From Takifugu bimaculatus (Eukaryota; Chordata; Actinopteri; Tetraodontiformes; Tetraodontidae): a DNA stretch of 64,000 nt. A program made the position numbers and the translations under genes. Positions 44,071 through 56,238 of the stretch are shown piece by piece. The stretch is from contig CP034992.1 of assembly GCA_004026145.2 (NCBI GenBank), forward strand, positions 16,223,205 to 16,287,204. Reading direction: 5' to 3'. Within the stretch, counting starts at the first letter, position 1. Every line of letters begins with the position of its first letter. The notes under the pieces are model-generated. The model had not been told where the DNA came from. It searched no databases and was given only the letters and a program-made list of their open reading frames with translations.

Positions 44071-46833
44071 AAATAAACATAATAAATCCACTTAAGGCAA
44101 AATCTTACATGAAAACGTAATCACACCTCCTCTGAAAAGATGTCCGTTTATCAAGGGAACATGTAGCAGACTGTCGTTCCCATAGCATATCTCTGAAATT
44201 AGTCATTATGTCCAAAAAATGAACACAAGGGATTATTGTAGCAATATAAAGGATGTGAAAAAAAATTGTGTGTGTGCGAAAGTGGCCTGGAGACAGATTG
44301 TGTTCCTGGTGTGGTATCTGTCATAATGTGTTTTGTTCAAGTTTGAATGCATCGCAAAGCTGTTGTTCAGCATCTCCAGAAAACGGCTCCGATTGGTTGG
44401 CACAAAAGCAATATTTTGAGTCAAGAAAAGGTCTGTTAAAGAGCGCTATTTATTTTATCCTGGTAAAAGTCCCAATGCTAGTAGGGGTGAAGACAATCGG
44501 GTCAGTTGGCCCTGCCAATGAGCTGGGAACCCTAATTGTGAGGGCAAAAAACCTGGCACATTTACCCCCAGATGACATTGCACCACATGCACATGATGAT
44601 GGTGGGACAAACGATGATATATATGTTTCCCCCATTCTAGGAGCGTATACATTGACAATCAATACACTGATCTGAATATTACCTTCATACTGAATGGCTT
44701 TAATTTTTATGTTTGGAAATATAATTAGTAACTTAGAAGAGCTTTACAATTAGTGGAGACTGAAATGCAACTGCTTACTATTTATATTTAAAATCACAAC
44801 TTTTTTCTGGACAGTATTACCTTCAATATAGGACAGTGGAAGATGTTGGCAAGTTGTCGAGGCTACAGAGTCCAGACTAAGAGTCATTATTTGTTAATGC
44901 TAGCGGCTCAACTCAGCTGCCAGTTATGTGATTAGAAATAAATGATGTTATCTATTACAAGCATTTCAGTTCAAAATGAAACATATGTTTTTTTCTCTAA
45001 AAAAAAACACCAACAAATGTCCATAATTGCAAATGCAGTATGTTATTCTTGTTCAGTCTATGCATGTTTGTACTGATACTCTGGGAGTTTTGCGTAAATT
45101 AAATGAAACAAGACTGTTTTCAAGTCACAAACACTTGCAATTCATGCCACCAGAGCAGGTTGTCAACATTCCCAGTGGGGATACCTCCATTTTATAATTA
45201 TCTCTACTAATAATATTTTGATCAGTCATAATTTAAAAGTCTCCAGGGAGACGTTCTTGTGAGTGTGTGGTCAGAGGTAAAGTTAATTCAGCACACATTC
45301 ACTTGCATCACTTAAGCGAAAAACTGCCTCTTCTTTGACTGCATGATGTCTCTGCTAATAGACACTTGACAGAAGACTTCCTGTTCCCATTTGACCATTA
45401 GTTTGTGTTGAGGTACTATTAAGTTTAATATATCATTTAAAGGTTAGCACATTACTTTTACAATATATAACAAATACATTACACATGCACTGCAGGAATT
45501 ACAGACTTCAGGGTTAGGGGAAAAACACTTTCCTTCTCTTGGGGAGGACATCCATTGAATAGCTCACAGGCAGTGAATCAGACCAAAAAACACATTTTCT
45601 TGCTGATGGGCTGCCACCACAGTGTTACAACATGGTCTAACTGTCATCTTATAAAAATCCTGAGTATCTGTATCATGCCTAAATCAAAAGGCATTGAAAC
45701 ACAGATAAAGCAGTGGGCCATGACATTGTTGTTGTAGTCTAAATGAGAAAATAGAAGAATTCAATAGACTTATTTCTCAGTACTTAGCTCAGTTGAATGA
45801 GGTGACAAGTCACCCCGCAAAGGCATTAGAGAAAGAATTATAGGAGCAAATGTCTGCCTTTCCAGTGGAACTCAACCATGTCTTATTAAAAATGGGGAAA
45901 AAGGCCCATGTCACATAAGGGATTAGAAATTTGTATTTGAGCGTGAAATGAGTCTAGTGCCGTCCACTGTACACACAGTAAATGTTCTACACCCCCCTGA
46001 ATACATTAAATAAAGTGCCCTAACCTCAAAATTTTGATTTGCCTGTTAATCCTCTGGGTGAATTTCTCCTTTCTCTCCTTTCTCCAACCAATTTCTGTCA
46101 GACTGTTTTAAACATTAACTTTCAGAAATGATATTAGAGGAGGATTCATCTGAAAAAACTCACTGATAAACAAAGAAAACAAAAACAACTTTTCACTGTT
46201 TATTCTGCCCACATCAACAGACTTACAACCCACATTATGATTTATGTCTTGCATAACTCTGCCCTTGTTTCCCTCAGCAACAGAGCACAGAGGCTTCAGT
46301 AATTACTGTAAGTGAAAATGGAATAAAAAGGGAAGGCAACTGCCACCATATGCAGGTTATGTTTATAGGAAGATCGTCTTTATAACACCATCTGTTGGGT
46401 ACATCGTGTACATGGTTGAGCCAAATGCTCTTTCCTATAGAAAGTGAATCACACAAAGTTTGATAAGACAGTAAACAAAATGTGCAAATAAAGCAACTAC
46501 TTTAATGATCAACTCTCATCATCACTGGGATTTTCAAATGTATTCTAGCTGCTCCTTCGATTCCACGTAAAGCCTCATAATCCTCATTCTGCTTAATGAC
46601 AAAGGCAGCGGCATAACGCTGGCTCCCTTCTCACAACATTACCTCCCATAAAAAAATCACACATATATGTTATTTTGTCCATTTTAATTAAATTCAAGAT
46701 GCTTTTATCTGTTATCAAAAATGTTTTATGGCACTTTATAATGCTTTCCTGCTGATGGCTGCCAAACAAAGGTGGAGGTAAAAAGGAAGAGGAGAGGACA
46801 AGACACACATCAAGCATGCAAATATATTACACA
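44070..46833. other. igsf21 intron, nothing firmly recognised
   Basis: At 44440-44670 frames of about 70-135 codons are open on both strands over slightly GC-richer sequence; no motif or family is visible. The rest is AT-rich. Confidence 0.45.
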
Positions 46834-47780
46834 TGGGCCTGATTCACCGAAGCTTTGCATGTCTTAAAACATGTGCAACGTGTGTGTTGACGTCATCTAC
46901 AAAAAAATGTGCAACTGCTTCCACTGAGGATTGAAGTGGGTAAAACTGTCCATTTTGAATTTAGTGCGTCTTCCTGGGACGGAGAATATACTGATTAGAA
47001 ATATTACAATATGCAGTAAACCTGGGCGATTTTGCGGCGATTGTAATTGCGTCTCAATATATACGTTGAACGGGCAGGTCCAAATCACTGTAGGCACACT
47101 GGCTGCTGTCAGGAGGCTGACACACAGGAACAATCAACTATAACACAGAGAACAGATTTTTCTCATTGGCATAAGTATAGTTGGAATACTGACAAACAGT
47201 CGTAGCAACCCGGAGCTGCTCAGGGGACAGATCTCAGATGTAGTCAATGCTACGATGTGCAGAATCAGCCATTACATAAAAGTTCCAACTTTCAAACTGA
47301 ATGACCCAAACACAGGTTTTATGGGCTCCTCCCAAGAGCCGTTGTCTGTACTCATGTGCAAATTGTTGGGCCAGACAAGGTGTTTACCAGCTGTTTGGTG
47401 TGAACAGCAAAAGCTCCAGTGTCCCACCGAAGCTTACGAGCCATAGTGGACACTGCTCACACCAACCATGCAGTGGTGATCAGGGCCTGCACGCTGGATT
47501 TTTGTTGCTCTTCTGCCAGAACGTGCTGTCAAGAGAGATTTTCTTTTGTTCTGCACTTTGCTTCTTGCCACCTTCTTTTTACTTCCTCCACTGTTCTATT
47601 TGTTTTCCCGACAGCGTTTACTTTGGTACAGATGCCGCTCCTTATCAGATTTCTTTTTTGATGTTTAGATTTCTGCGTTGTAGATTGTTTAGCTGTTTAT
47701 TTGCCTCCTCTACGAGCATGTCCACACCACGGCTGAAGAACAGAATCCAAAATCCCATCCTGGAAACATTTTTACAGATT
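46834..47780 (-). mobile_element. Possible PIF/Harbinger-type element remnant
   Basis: The left edge, GGGCCTGATTCACCGAAGCT, resembles the GGGCCTGATTTACTAAA-type terminus I associate with Harbinger elements. On the minus strand near 47630-47540 the sequence reads VNAVGKTNRTVEEVKRRWQE followed by AKCRTKENLS. This resembles the NAVG...RTVEEVKKKW part of the Myb/SANT-like DNA-binding protein that Harbinger elements encode beside their transposase. No HARBI1-type catalytic region was found and the right terminus was not located, so the element is truncated or decayed. Confidence 0.4.
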
Positions 47781-48149
47781 GAAAGATTGAAACAAATGTG
47801 CAGCATAAAAACAGTTTGAAATTTTGCTAATACTGTGTAGTGGAGAGGTAACTACAGCATTCAGGAAGGAAACTACAGACATTTAATTTTCCTATTTCCA
47901 GAGGTGTTGATGGATTTTCACGGAGGGTTGTGTGACTTCAGTGTGGAGCCACACACTAAAACAACATCACTTAGTTCACACAGAATCCACAAAAGCACAA
48001 AACATCTTAACTTCATTGTTTGATGCAAGCGGTGACTTTTTTTTTTTTTTACTAATATGTGTGTTGTTGTAATATATGTCTTGTATGTACAGTTTGTTAT
48101 TAAGGAGTAAAAAACAACAACATGCAGAACCATTTTCTTCTTTTTTGCT

Positions 48150-48400
48150 GGAAAATTTCTTGCAACAGCAGCGATACAATAACTTTCCTGTCACTCCGTC
48201 ATTCATTTTCTTCGAAATGGTCAAATTTTTGAATTTGTTTTAGACATGCTAAACATGACTGCAACTTGTAAATTTGCTTCATCATTTCCAAAAGTTTATC
48301 CTTTTTTTTCAATTGTTTGTAAATGTAAATTTGATTTTGCAATTTTATTTTGTAAAATTTACATTTGCTTAAAACTACAGTAAGTCTCATGAAGTTTCAT
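48150..48400 (+). repeat. Unclassified repeat, copy B
   Basis: Diverged partner of 38735-39010, 9.4 kb away in the same orientation, matching in several ordered blocks with short indels. The shared unit is AT-rich at its 3' side. Confidence 0.6.
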
Positions 48401-49970
48401 TTTCCATTTCTGGGCTACATGAGCACACAGTGAAGCACCTTATCAGACATCTCAACGAGTCATGCCCATCAGGGCGTTTTTCTGAGGATATGGATTTAAA
48501 GCAGAAATAGAATGTAGAAATAGAATAAAAACTTTAAAAGTTTGCTGTTTAGGAAAATAGCAGCCATTTCCAGTCACCTCTAATTGTCTGCTTTTCCCCT
48601 CACCACTCATTTATACACTTTCACACAGCCTGCATTGGACATTTTGTCAAATCTGTGAGATTCCTGTTAAAACCGTTTCGTCCTTAGTCTCCTAATAGTC
48701 TTTTAAGGGAGGGCCCAAAGCATTGTGTTGGTGGAGACTCAAAGGCAGTAAGGCAGGTACGAATGGATGAATCTCTACCTAAGGTATACCGTAGATATTC
48801 TGTTGATACCATCCATTAGTAGAGTCAGACTACATCGTCACAAATTAAAAATAAGTGCCTAAGCTTAAGTCCCTTCCTCAGGACCGTCTGTCTTTAGTGG
48901 AACTTGCCAATAACTACTTCAAGTATTTCTTTACTTTTTTGCCTCCAATTGCCAATAATTGCAAAAGATTCTGCATCGCCTATCAGACCTTAACATCTGT
49001 AATGATGGGTTCTTTATTCAACACAGCGGTTTCTGTGTTGGCAACTCTAGACTTTGTTAGAATTCATTCGTCCAACAGTCAAATAGGAAGTTCCAAGTGT
49101 TTTTTCGGTCATCACGCAATGAGCCTTCATCATAGAATAATTTTTGCAAGAGAACTACATCTTTAATCAGGCAAAGGGTTCTTTTAATTCATAAGTGTGC
49201 AACTCTTTTAGCCCTGTCTTTATTGGGAAGCATACTAAAGATGGCTGCTTTTCTTTTGAAGATGATTGTAATTGCTAATGAATTCTATATACAGTGTCTG
49301 TTTGTTCAAGGAGACCTGTTACAAATGTTTTTATCCCAATGAAAAGTTTGACCATCCCATACTCTAGTAAAAGGAAGTTAGGAATGTTTCATTTGTTTTA
49401 ATTCACTTGAATCCAACAGTGGACTTGTTTTGATTTATTATTTTTAGTCAAATCTTCATGTTTGTCTCCCTATTCGATATATTTGATGTGACTATATTTG
49501 ATTTGATATCTTTAGAGTGGCCATAATGTAAGGACAGATTAATCATGCACTGATGTGACCCCCCACTCCAAGTTTGCATTTCTATGGAAGACATAATGAA
49601 ACTGATATATTAGAGATTGGAAACAAAGGATAAGTTTTACCAAAAATTAATGAGCTCTTCTTTGGTCAATTATATACATTTCCCGACAATGTCATTACAA
49701 TCCAGTCATAAAGTTTGGAGCTATTTTGCTAACAGTAAGACAAACTAAACGCTGGCTGTCCTTGGAAGAGGAAATAATGGCCATTCTTAAAAGAAATATA
49801 GGGTCCAACGCTTTGGATGTTGAACCAATTTTATCCAAAAAAGTACCGTACATTATTCTGTCTGCACAGTTGCCACGACCCCAAGAAAGATGTGGCTTCC
49901 CACTGAGCTTAGTCTTAGCGAGAGGGAGGAGCAGAGCCTGTCAAACAAAGCCTGAAATCCTTTAATCAAT
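48401..49970. other. igsf21 intron, nothing recognised
   Basis: AT-rich sequence without coding or element motif. Confidence 0.5.
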
Positions 49971-49987
49971 CTCTCTCTCTCTCTCTC
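49971..49987. repeat. (CT)n microsatellite
   Basis: Eight CT units. Confidence 0.9.
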
Positions 49988-50551
49988 ACCTTCCAGCACA
50001 GCGGCAGAGCACACGCAGCAGTAAAACTGGTAAAGAGGCAGAGCCCTCAGTTCTGCTGGATTTAGCAGCACAGCACAGCACAGCCACAGAGGAACCCACT
50101 TTCTCAGTCAGCTCTGGCACAATATTGATACTTGGCTGCTCTAGGTGCAAGATAGTAACAAAATGAATACATGATACACTTTTATTATGCTGCATCTTAT
50201 TTTGATTGGCGTGTCATATTTTTTATGCACTGTGCTTGGCATTAATTTCTTCTGTTTAGTCCCCTACTATATTACTTTTTTTGTTCTCCGGATCAGCCAT
50301 CAAAGTGAATTAAATCTCGCTTGGTTTATGCTGTGCTCCAGCCATACGTTAGTAATCCCTTCATTCAAATATTGCATCTTTTCTTGTGTTTACTGCAGGA
50401 TATATTCACATTCAATAATGGTGTTGAAAATAAAAAAACATAAAATTATAGTGTTCCACAGCATGCTCTCAACTATTCACTTATTATCCATCCATGTGAA
50501 GTCAGTCCTAGTATTTTTGTTATCAATTTGTTGGTAAAATGACATGCAGAG

Positions 50552-50552
<1 letters not shown>
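49988..50552. other. igsf21 intron, nothing recognised
   Basis: A CAGCACAGCACAGC patch near 50070-50085. A 116-codon open frame at 50187-50537 is hydrophobic and T-rich with no family motif. Confidence 0.45.

Positions 50553-50586
<34 letters not shown>
50553..50586. repeat. (CA)n microsatellite
   Basis: Seventeen AC units without interruption. Confidence 0.95.
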
Positions 50587-50590
<4 letters not shown>

Positions 50591-53500
50591 AAACCTGTTT
50601 TAAAATAAGCAGAAACTACTGTTTTCAACTGAGCTGAGGATGTTACCTGAATCCACAGTGGAGACAGTGAGAGAAGCAGCATTTTAAGGATTTTAAAATA
50701 CAAAAATGCAAAATACTTAGGTAGGGTTGATAGCAGAGGCTTAAGACAGTGGGCTGAGGAACAAGAGAGCTGGAGACTCAAGGCAGGGCATGGTTGGGCA
50801 GAACAGGAGGCCGATGTTGGCTGAAACTGGACAAAAATGTCTGAGACAGGGTGGCGGAGAACACAAAACTGGCCTAAACCTAGCAGGCAGGAAAAAAGTG
50901 GAATATAAATAATAATGAACATTTACATGACATATTTTTCTGTAAATATAAGCAGTGAGGATTGTGCCTGTTGTGTTCATAGACACGCCTTTGCCAGTTG
51001 TGACATAACGGAGAAAATGTAACAAAAATTAATATGTTTTGGTTTGTTGTTGTTTTTTTTAGAATAAAAAGCAAAAGAGGTTTTTGGCAATACTTTAGTC
51101 ATCATCATGAAGACATTTGGTGAGGTGGATGTTGTCGTTCATTTCATAGCGGAGTGCAGATTCTGTTTTAATTGTTGCCAAATGAATTTTATTTTAAAGT
51201 CAAAGTCATGGATTTTAAAGATGGCATGTGGAAAAAAGCCATCCTTCAACCCCATCTCTGTGAAGCATTAAACTGTCTGACTTCCTTCGTGTCACTGGAA
51301 GTGAAGATTAGAATATTGCCACAATTTGCATATTTCATCTATCATTTTTAACAAGCTTGGAAAAGAAATACCATCAGAAGACTTGCTGGGATGAGTTTTT
51401 CCCCCAAAATGAAAATTATAAAGCAGGATTCTCTCACAGCTGGTGTGAGCTGGATTTCCCTATTCGGCCGATGATGCAGCTGCTGCCTATAAATAGGCCC
51501 ACCCTAGACAGGCAAAGAGGAGATTTCAGGTTAAACCCTAATCTGACCCCCTATGAGGTGAGGATCAGTAGAGGTAACCCAGGTTCTCTCAATCCCCGGT
51601 GCTCCGCGTGGGAGATGCACTGACCCACTCAGCCTCTGTCCTGTAGCAGTCACAATGCAGACACGGGAGGGTTAATGTCTGTGCCTTTTATTGCTCCAGT
51701 TGGCCAAATGTGGGTGAGATTTGGTCTCAATTTTACCCAAAACCGACATTGCCAGTGTGCTTTTCTTTCATCCAAAGGTAATCTTGTCTCTTTTGTCTCC
51801 CTCCGTGGTGTATTTATTCTGCAGTCTGCTATCATGAAATAGTTTAGAACAGGAAAGACATCCAAAATCCCAAGTTCTGATGATTTTGGTGTCGTTAATA
51901 GCAGTAGAATAAAGATACTTTACCTTTATGTTTGTTTTTTTTAGGAAGCCCTAGTTTTTGGAAGTCCTCTACCTCTCCTGGCAAATTCAACATGATGGTA
52001 CACCTGGATCCAAATGTGAAAGAAGGAATTTCAAAAAGCTTAATTTTTGATACTAAAGAGAACTCTAAATACAACAGCTCAAGAGCTTCACTTTTATTTA
52101 CATGTAATCTGTTCTGATCATAAAACTGATGAATGAATGAAAGGATGAACTGGATAGAAAAGAAACAAATGAAAAGGCAAAGTTATGTGTTTCAGCAGTG
52201 AAAAACTGCAATGCGTGCCTATTTAGCAAGAAGGAAAGCATTTGATTAAAGACCAATGTCAAATATATGATTCAACACAGATGTTTGGTGATAGCCAATG
52301 AGAAACCTTTTTGCTAAAAACATTTAAAAAACACATTTATATGTTCACTTTTCTATCTAAGGAAATTAGTCTGGGTTCTTGTGTGAGAAGGAGGAAGAGC
52401 AGGACAAAGGTCACAATAAAGGTGCAGCAAGACGAACTTGCTAAACGGTCGATGTGCTCGTGTCGCTGCAGTGAATGAACGGATGTTCTGAAGAAAAATC
52501 AAGTCCAAATATGCACAACAATATCAGTTCCTCCCTGTCTTCTCTATCGATGCCTTCAGCACAAAAAGTTGAAAGTTGGACCTTTTGCAGTGCCTTAGGC
52601 ATGTGTTTGTATGGCCACAAACAGGTATGGATGCAATGAAGGGCTCATTCAAAATGCAAGTGCACACAAACACACGCAACTAAATCTATAAACATCCAGT
52701 TAGTTCTTGGACCTGGGTGGCTTTTGATTGGTGGGTGAGAGGAGAAAGCTACAAACTGAGGTACTACTGGTGTTGTCATCAAATTCCATCTATGTAGTTT
52801 CCTTTGGAAAGATAAAGTTTGGTGATTGTATCACACCGCTGGGGCTGCAGCCCAATCAGCTAATGTCATTTCGGAATTGTACAGATGGCCACAGAACTCC
52901 AAGATTCTTGAAATGCATGCTAATTTTGTTTCCCACCAAGTTAAACAGTCCTGCGTGAACATTCTCCTGAGCAAGATGATATTAACATTTGAGTTTGTGT
53001 GATGGTCTGATGGCTTATCATCTTAAGTTCAAAGTTTTGCCCCCCTCCCTTCCCCCGTCTTTGGTGGATTCAGCATTGTTGACTTTGCGTGCAGCAGCAC
53101 TTAGCAAACTAAGCCCGAGGCAGTTTGCTCTCTCCTGGGGAGGAAGGTTATACACGTTTCTGCACACTCATAACGGTTGATTCTCATGAATGAAATTAAT
53201 TTTTGTCCCTGTGCAAGGCAACATCTGCATGAATAGCAATGATGTGGTATTGTTTACCTCACTGACAGGACTGAATTGCATTGTAACATCAACCCGTTCA
53301 CTGTGGCTCACCTATAGTTTATTTCTTCAGGGCTGCTTTTGCTCCTTTAAAATCCTATCATCCATTAGCTTTAATAGCTATGTGTTGCTTCTGGGGAGAG
53401 GCTAAATCAGTCCTTTAAATGCTGTGTCACTTTAACTGTCAGGAAAACATTACAAAAACTGTTCCTTGATCTAGGACCTTAGCTTACACAAAAAAAAAAA

Positions 53501-53897
53501 ATCATTCAGCGGCTATTTTGAATATACTATCCAGCTAGCTCTGCAGGATCTCGATGTGAATGATTATGCCTGCAGAAAGCAGGTGCTTCACACATAGAGA
53601 ACACCATACCCTCAGCCTTTATAAAGACTTTACCACGTACAGGAACATCTCTTGGCAACCTGCCTACAGCCTTTATCAGCAGGTTTTCAATTATTTTGCT
53701 TTAGGCCATTATGACTTATATTGACTTATCATGGGTGCAAATGCATCAGTTAGGTCATTGCAGGTAGGAGATCCACACTCTGGCCATGAGTCAACAGTCT
53801 ATACGTCAAAGGATCTCTTAGGGCAAAGAAGTGGACCCTTGGCATTCGTCAACTGAGGAATCATCTTTTTAATGTTCTCTCTCTTTCTGCTTCATAG
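50587..53897. other. igsf21 intron, nothing recognised
   Basis: Three kilobases up to the next exon with no element or gene recognised. An A run lies at about 53490-53502. The final 20 bases form the pyrimidine tract and acceptor of the exon at 53898. Confidence 0.5.
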
Positions 53898-54019
53898 GTC
53901 ACAGATGGGGGAAGCATCAAGCAGAAAATTTTCACCTATGATGCAATGTTTAATACCAATTACTCTCACATGGAGGACTACCGCAGACGTGAAGACCTGG
54001 TGTACCAATCAACAGTTCG
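53898..54019 (+). CDS. igsf21: igsf21 exon, middle of the first Ig (V-type) domain
   Basis: The 122-base exon follows acceptor TTCATAG (53891-53897) and ends before donor GTGAGC at 54020. It starts in phase 0, directly after the YR codons of the exon at 16598-16710, and encodes VTDGGSIKQKIFTYDAMF, NTNYSHMEDYRRREDLVYQS and TV plus two bases of an arginine codon. These are the C' to E strands of the V domain and follow mammalian IGSF21 with a few conservative changes. NYS is a potential N-glycosylation site. It sits between introns of 37,187 and 5,990 bases. Confidence 0.95.
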
Positions 54020-54280
54020 GTGAGCCTCCAAATCATTTAGTCCTCCCTTGTGTAATGTCTCCTTCCAACCAAAGTGGCATTTTTGACCTTGTTCACTTGT
54101 CAGTTCGATGTTTTATATGTTCCTTGACTGGTCGTAACTGAGATATGACCTCAGTTCAGTAAGATTAATTTTATAATCTTTCAATGACAAAAATGTAGCT
54201 CAGACATGGTTTGTGTGCTGAAGCAATGAACTAAACTTCTATGGAACAGCTCCTAATAATATATGGGATTAATATTGTCA

Positions 54281-55499
54281 GTTCAACACAACTTTATTTA
54301 TATTACATGTGTTGCAATCAAAATTATTTTTGCGAGGGGAGGGGGGTAAGGAGGGAACAGACACATACATAACATAAGAACATATATACTAATATACACA
54401 ACTTAGATGTAACAAAATGAACCTTTAAACTATAACCTAAAAACTTTAGATTTTAGCTTAATCTTAAAGCAGAGAGGGAGTCAATCACCCCTGCCCAAAC
54501 ATGGACAAGGGTATGATCTGGGCAGGCAACAGAGTGAAGTTGGCCAAACACAAGTAGCGTTCTCCGGGGCAGGCTGTTACCAATGAATCCACATTAAACT
54601 ATTCAGAATGAATCAGTCAAAACAAGAACGTATTGTTTACCACTGTGGAGCACCACTTTGCTTAAATTTGTTTTGAAATGGTGGAGAAACCAATTTTGAG
54701 GTATTTTGCAACGATTGTGCAGCAGATCGAGTAAAGGTAGTTTTTTTCCAAAGTCTGTAGGACAGTTAGGGACCTTCAGAAGAAAACAACTATTTGATGG
54801 GTACGGAGAGATAACGAGAGGTGCTTTAAAACTAAACAGCAACCAGTGAGCCTCTCATTTCACTGCAAATGAGGGTAAACCAGAAGGGCAACAATGACAA
54901 TGATTGGTGTCATCATTAGCACCAGGAATAAATCTTGTACAGGGTCGTCCAGGGGTTTTAGTTGTTTGTTGATTTGATGCAGCCGCATGCTTGAAAATTC
55001 CATCACCTTCATCTAAAATGAAAAAAGGAACCTGTGACGCAGCTTGCAGCTAAGATTGTCGATGTGACGCTTCAAAGAAAGTCTGTGGTCGATCCAAGTG
55101 CACTATTATTTATTCCCGTTCAACACTTCATCATAAGAAAGGCTCCCTTTATGCAGCGGAGTTATAGTAGCACTCTTCCAGGACAATGGAAAGTAAACAG
55201 AAGCAAGGTAGAGATTAAAAATATGGGTTCAGGGCTTAATGATGATTGGAGCTGCCAATTTCATAGAGTAGTGTGAAGATTATCCTCGCTGACTGTACAG
55301 CTACTATTTATAAATTCCATGGCTTCAGTCTAAATAACTTGTAGGTGCTGCAGGTACATCCTTTAGTTTTATGGTACTAACAAAGTATTTATTAAAGGCA
55401 GTACAAATGTCTTTGGTGTGAATGACAATACTTTCCATTAATGTGGGTGGGGTATGAAGTCCATAGATTGCCTTTCAGAGATTTTACAGCATTCTAGAA
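54281..55499. repeat. Possible old dispersed repeat, diverged
   Basis: The left edge, CTTTATTTATATTACATGTG then TTGCAATCAAAATTATTTTT, is alignable with the start of the dispersed repeat at 28478-28671 (CTTTATTTATATAGCGTCTT then TTACAATCAAAATTGTTTCT). The following kilobase has no family mark I trust. The hAT element at 55500 is inserted at its right side, so the right limit is arbitrary. Confidence 0.35.
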
Positions 55500-56230
55500 C
55501 CGGGTGGCCAACCAGTCAGAGCCCAAGAGCCACATTTTTTACTGTGTTACCGCAAAGAGCCACATCATACACATGAATCTGGCTTGTATTCAGTTGTTGC
55601 CACGCGAAGCAATTCTTTCACATGGGTGTCAGTCAGAACAGATCAATGCTTTGATTTCACGTGTTTCAGGGTAGAAAACACAGACTCGCAGACGTATGTT
55701 GACCCAAATATTGACAGTATCTTAAGCGCAGCCCATTTGACATTGGGGTATTTTTCCATTGGCACACTTTTCCAGAACCCAATGGCCCCTTCCCTTAAAG
55801 CAGGTTTCAGTTGGTCCTCCTCACAAAGATCGATCATCTCCAACTCAGCTGCAGCCTCATCTGTGACTAGCGGGGCTTTAAAACAGTGCATCTCCACATT
55901 AAAAGGGGCAACGAGGAATGCAATCTGTGGCCTTTTCAGTTGTAGATCACGGAACCGGGTCATGGAGCATTCGTGCATTTTTTCCCTGCCATTTTGAAGG
56001 CGAACTTGACACTAATTGTTTACTCAAAAGATCTTGTCCCTACTGAGAAACTTTGCGGTACTTTCATCTAACGCGCATGCGCGTTTGGCGAAGGTACCGT
56101 ATTGAACTCAAGCGAAGCGAACAGGCATATTAAAAAAACACAAACACAAACTTCGATATAAACGTTAGAGCCGCATGAAACCAGGCAAAGAGCCGCATGC
56201 GGCTCGGGAGCCGCGGGTTGGCCAGGCCTG
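55500..56230 (-). mobile_element. hAT-type deletion derivative with 8-bp target duplication
   Basis: TTCTAGAA occurs at 55492-55499 and again at 56231-56238, a perfect 8-base duplication of the size hAT elements make. The inner ends are imperfect inverted repeats: CCGGGTGGCCAACC on the left and, reverse complemented, CAGGCCTGGCCAACCCGCGG on the right. Just inside the right end is GAGCCGCATGCGGCTCGGGA, a GC-rich palindrome typical of one fish hAT group. Only the last part of the transposase gene remains, so the 731-base element is non-autonomous. Confidence 0.88.
55565..55978 (-). pseudogene. hAT transposase C-terminal fragment
   Basis: The minus frame from 55978 reads FLVAPFNVEMHCFKAPLVTD, ELEMIDLCEEDQLKPALREG and FGSTYVCESVFSTLKHVKSK. 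The last segment is the hAT dimerisation (hATC) motif known from GTF2IRD2- and ZBED5-type proteins. A TGA directly after SKH stands where relatives have an arginine codon, a likely CpG transition. Beyond it the frame continues SVLTDTHVKELLRVATTEYK to a final stop at 55565-55567. The N-terminal zinc finger and catalytic residues are deleted. Confidence 0.85.
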
Positions 56231-56238
56231 TTCTAGAA

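Noticed and set aside
47301..47819. 172-codon open frame on +
   Set aside because: Low-quality composition without known motif; the opposite strand carries a better Harbinger-type match.
50187..50537. 116-codon membrane-like protein
   Set aside because: Phenylalanine/leucine-rich because the + strand is T-rich; no motif or gene context.
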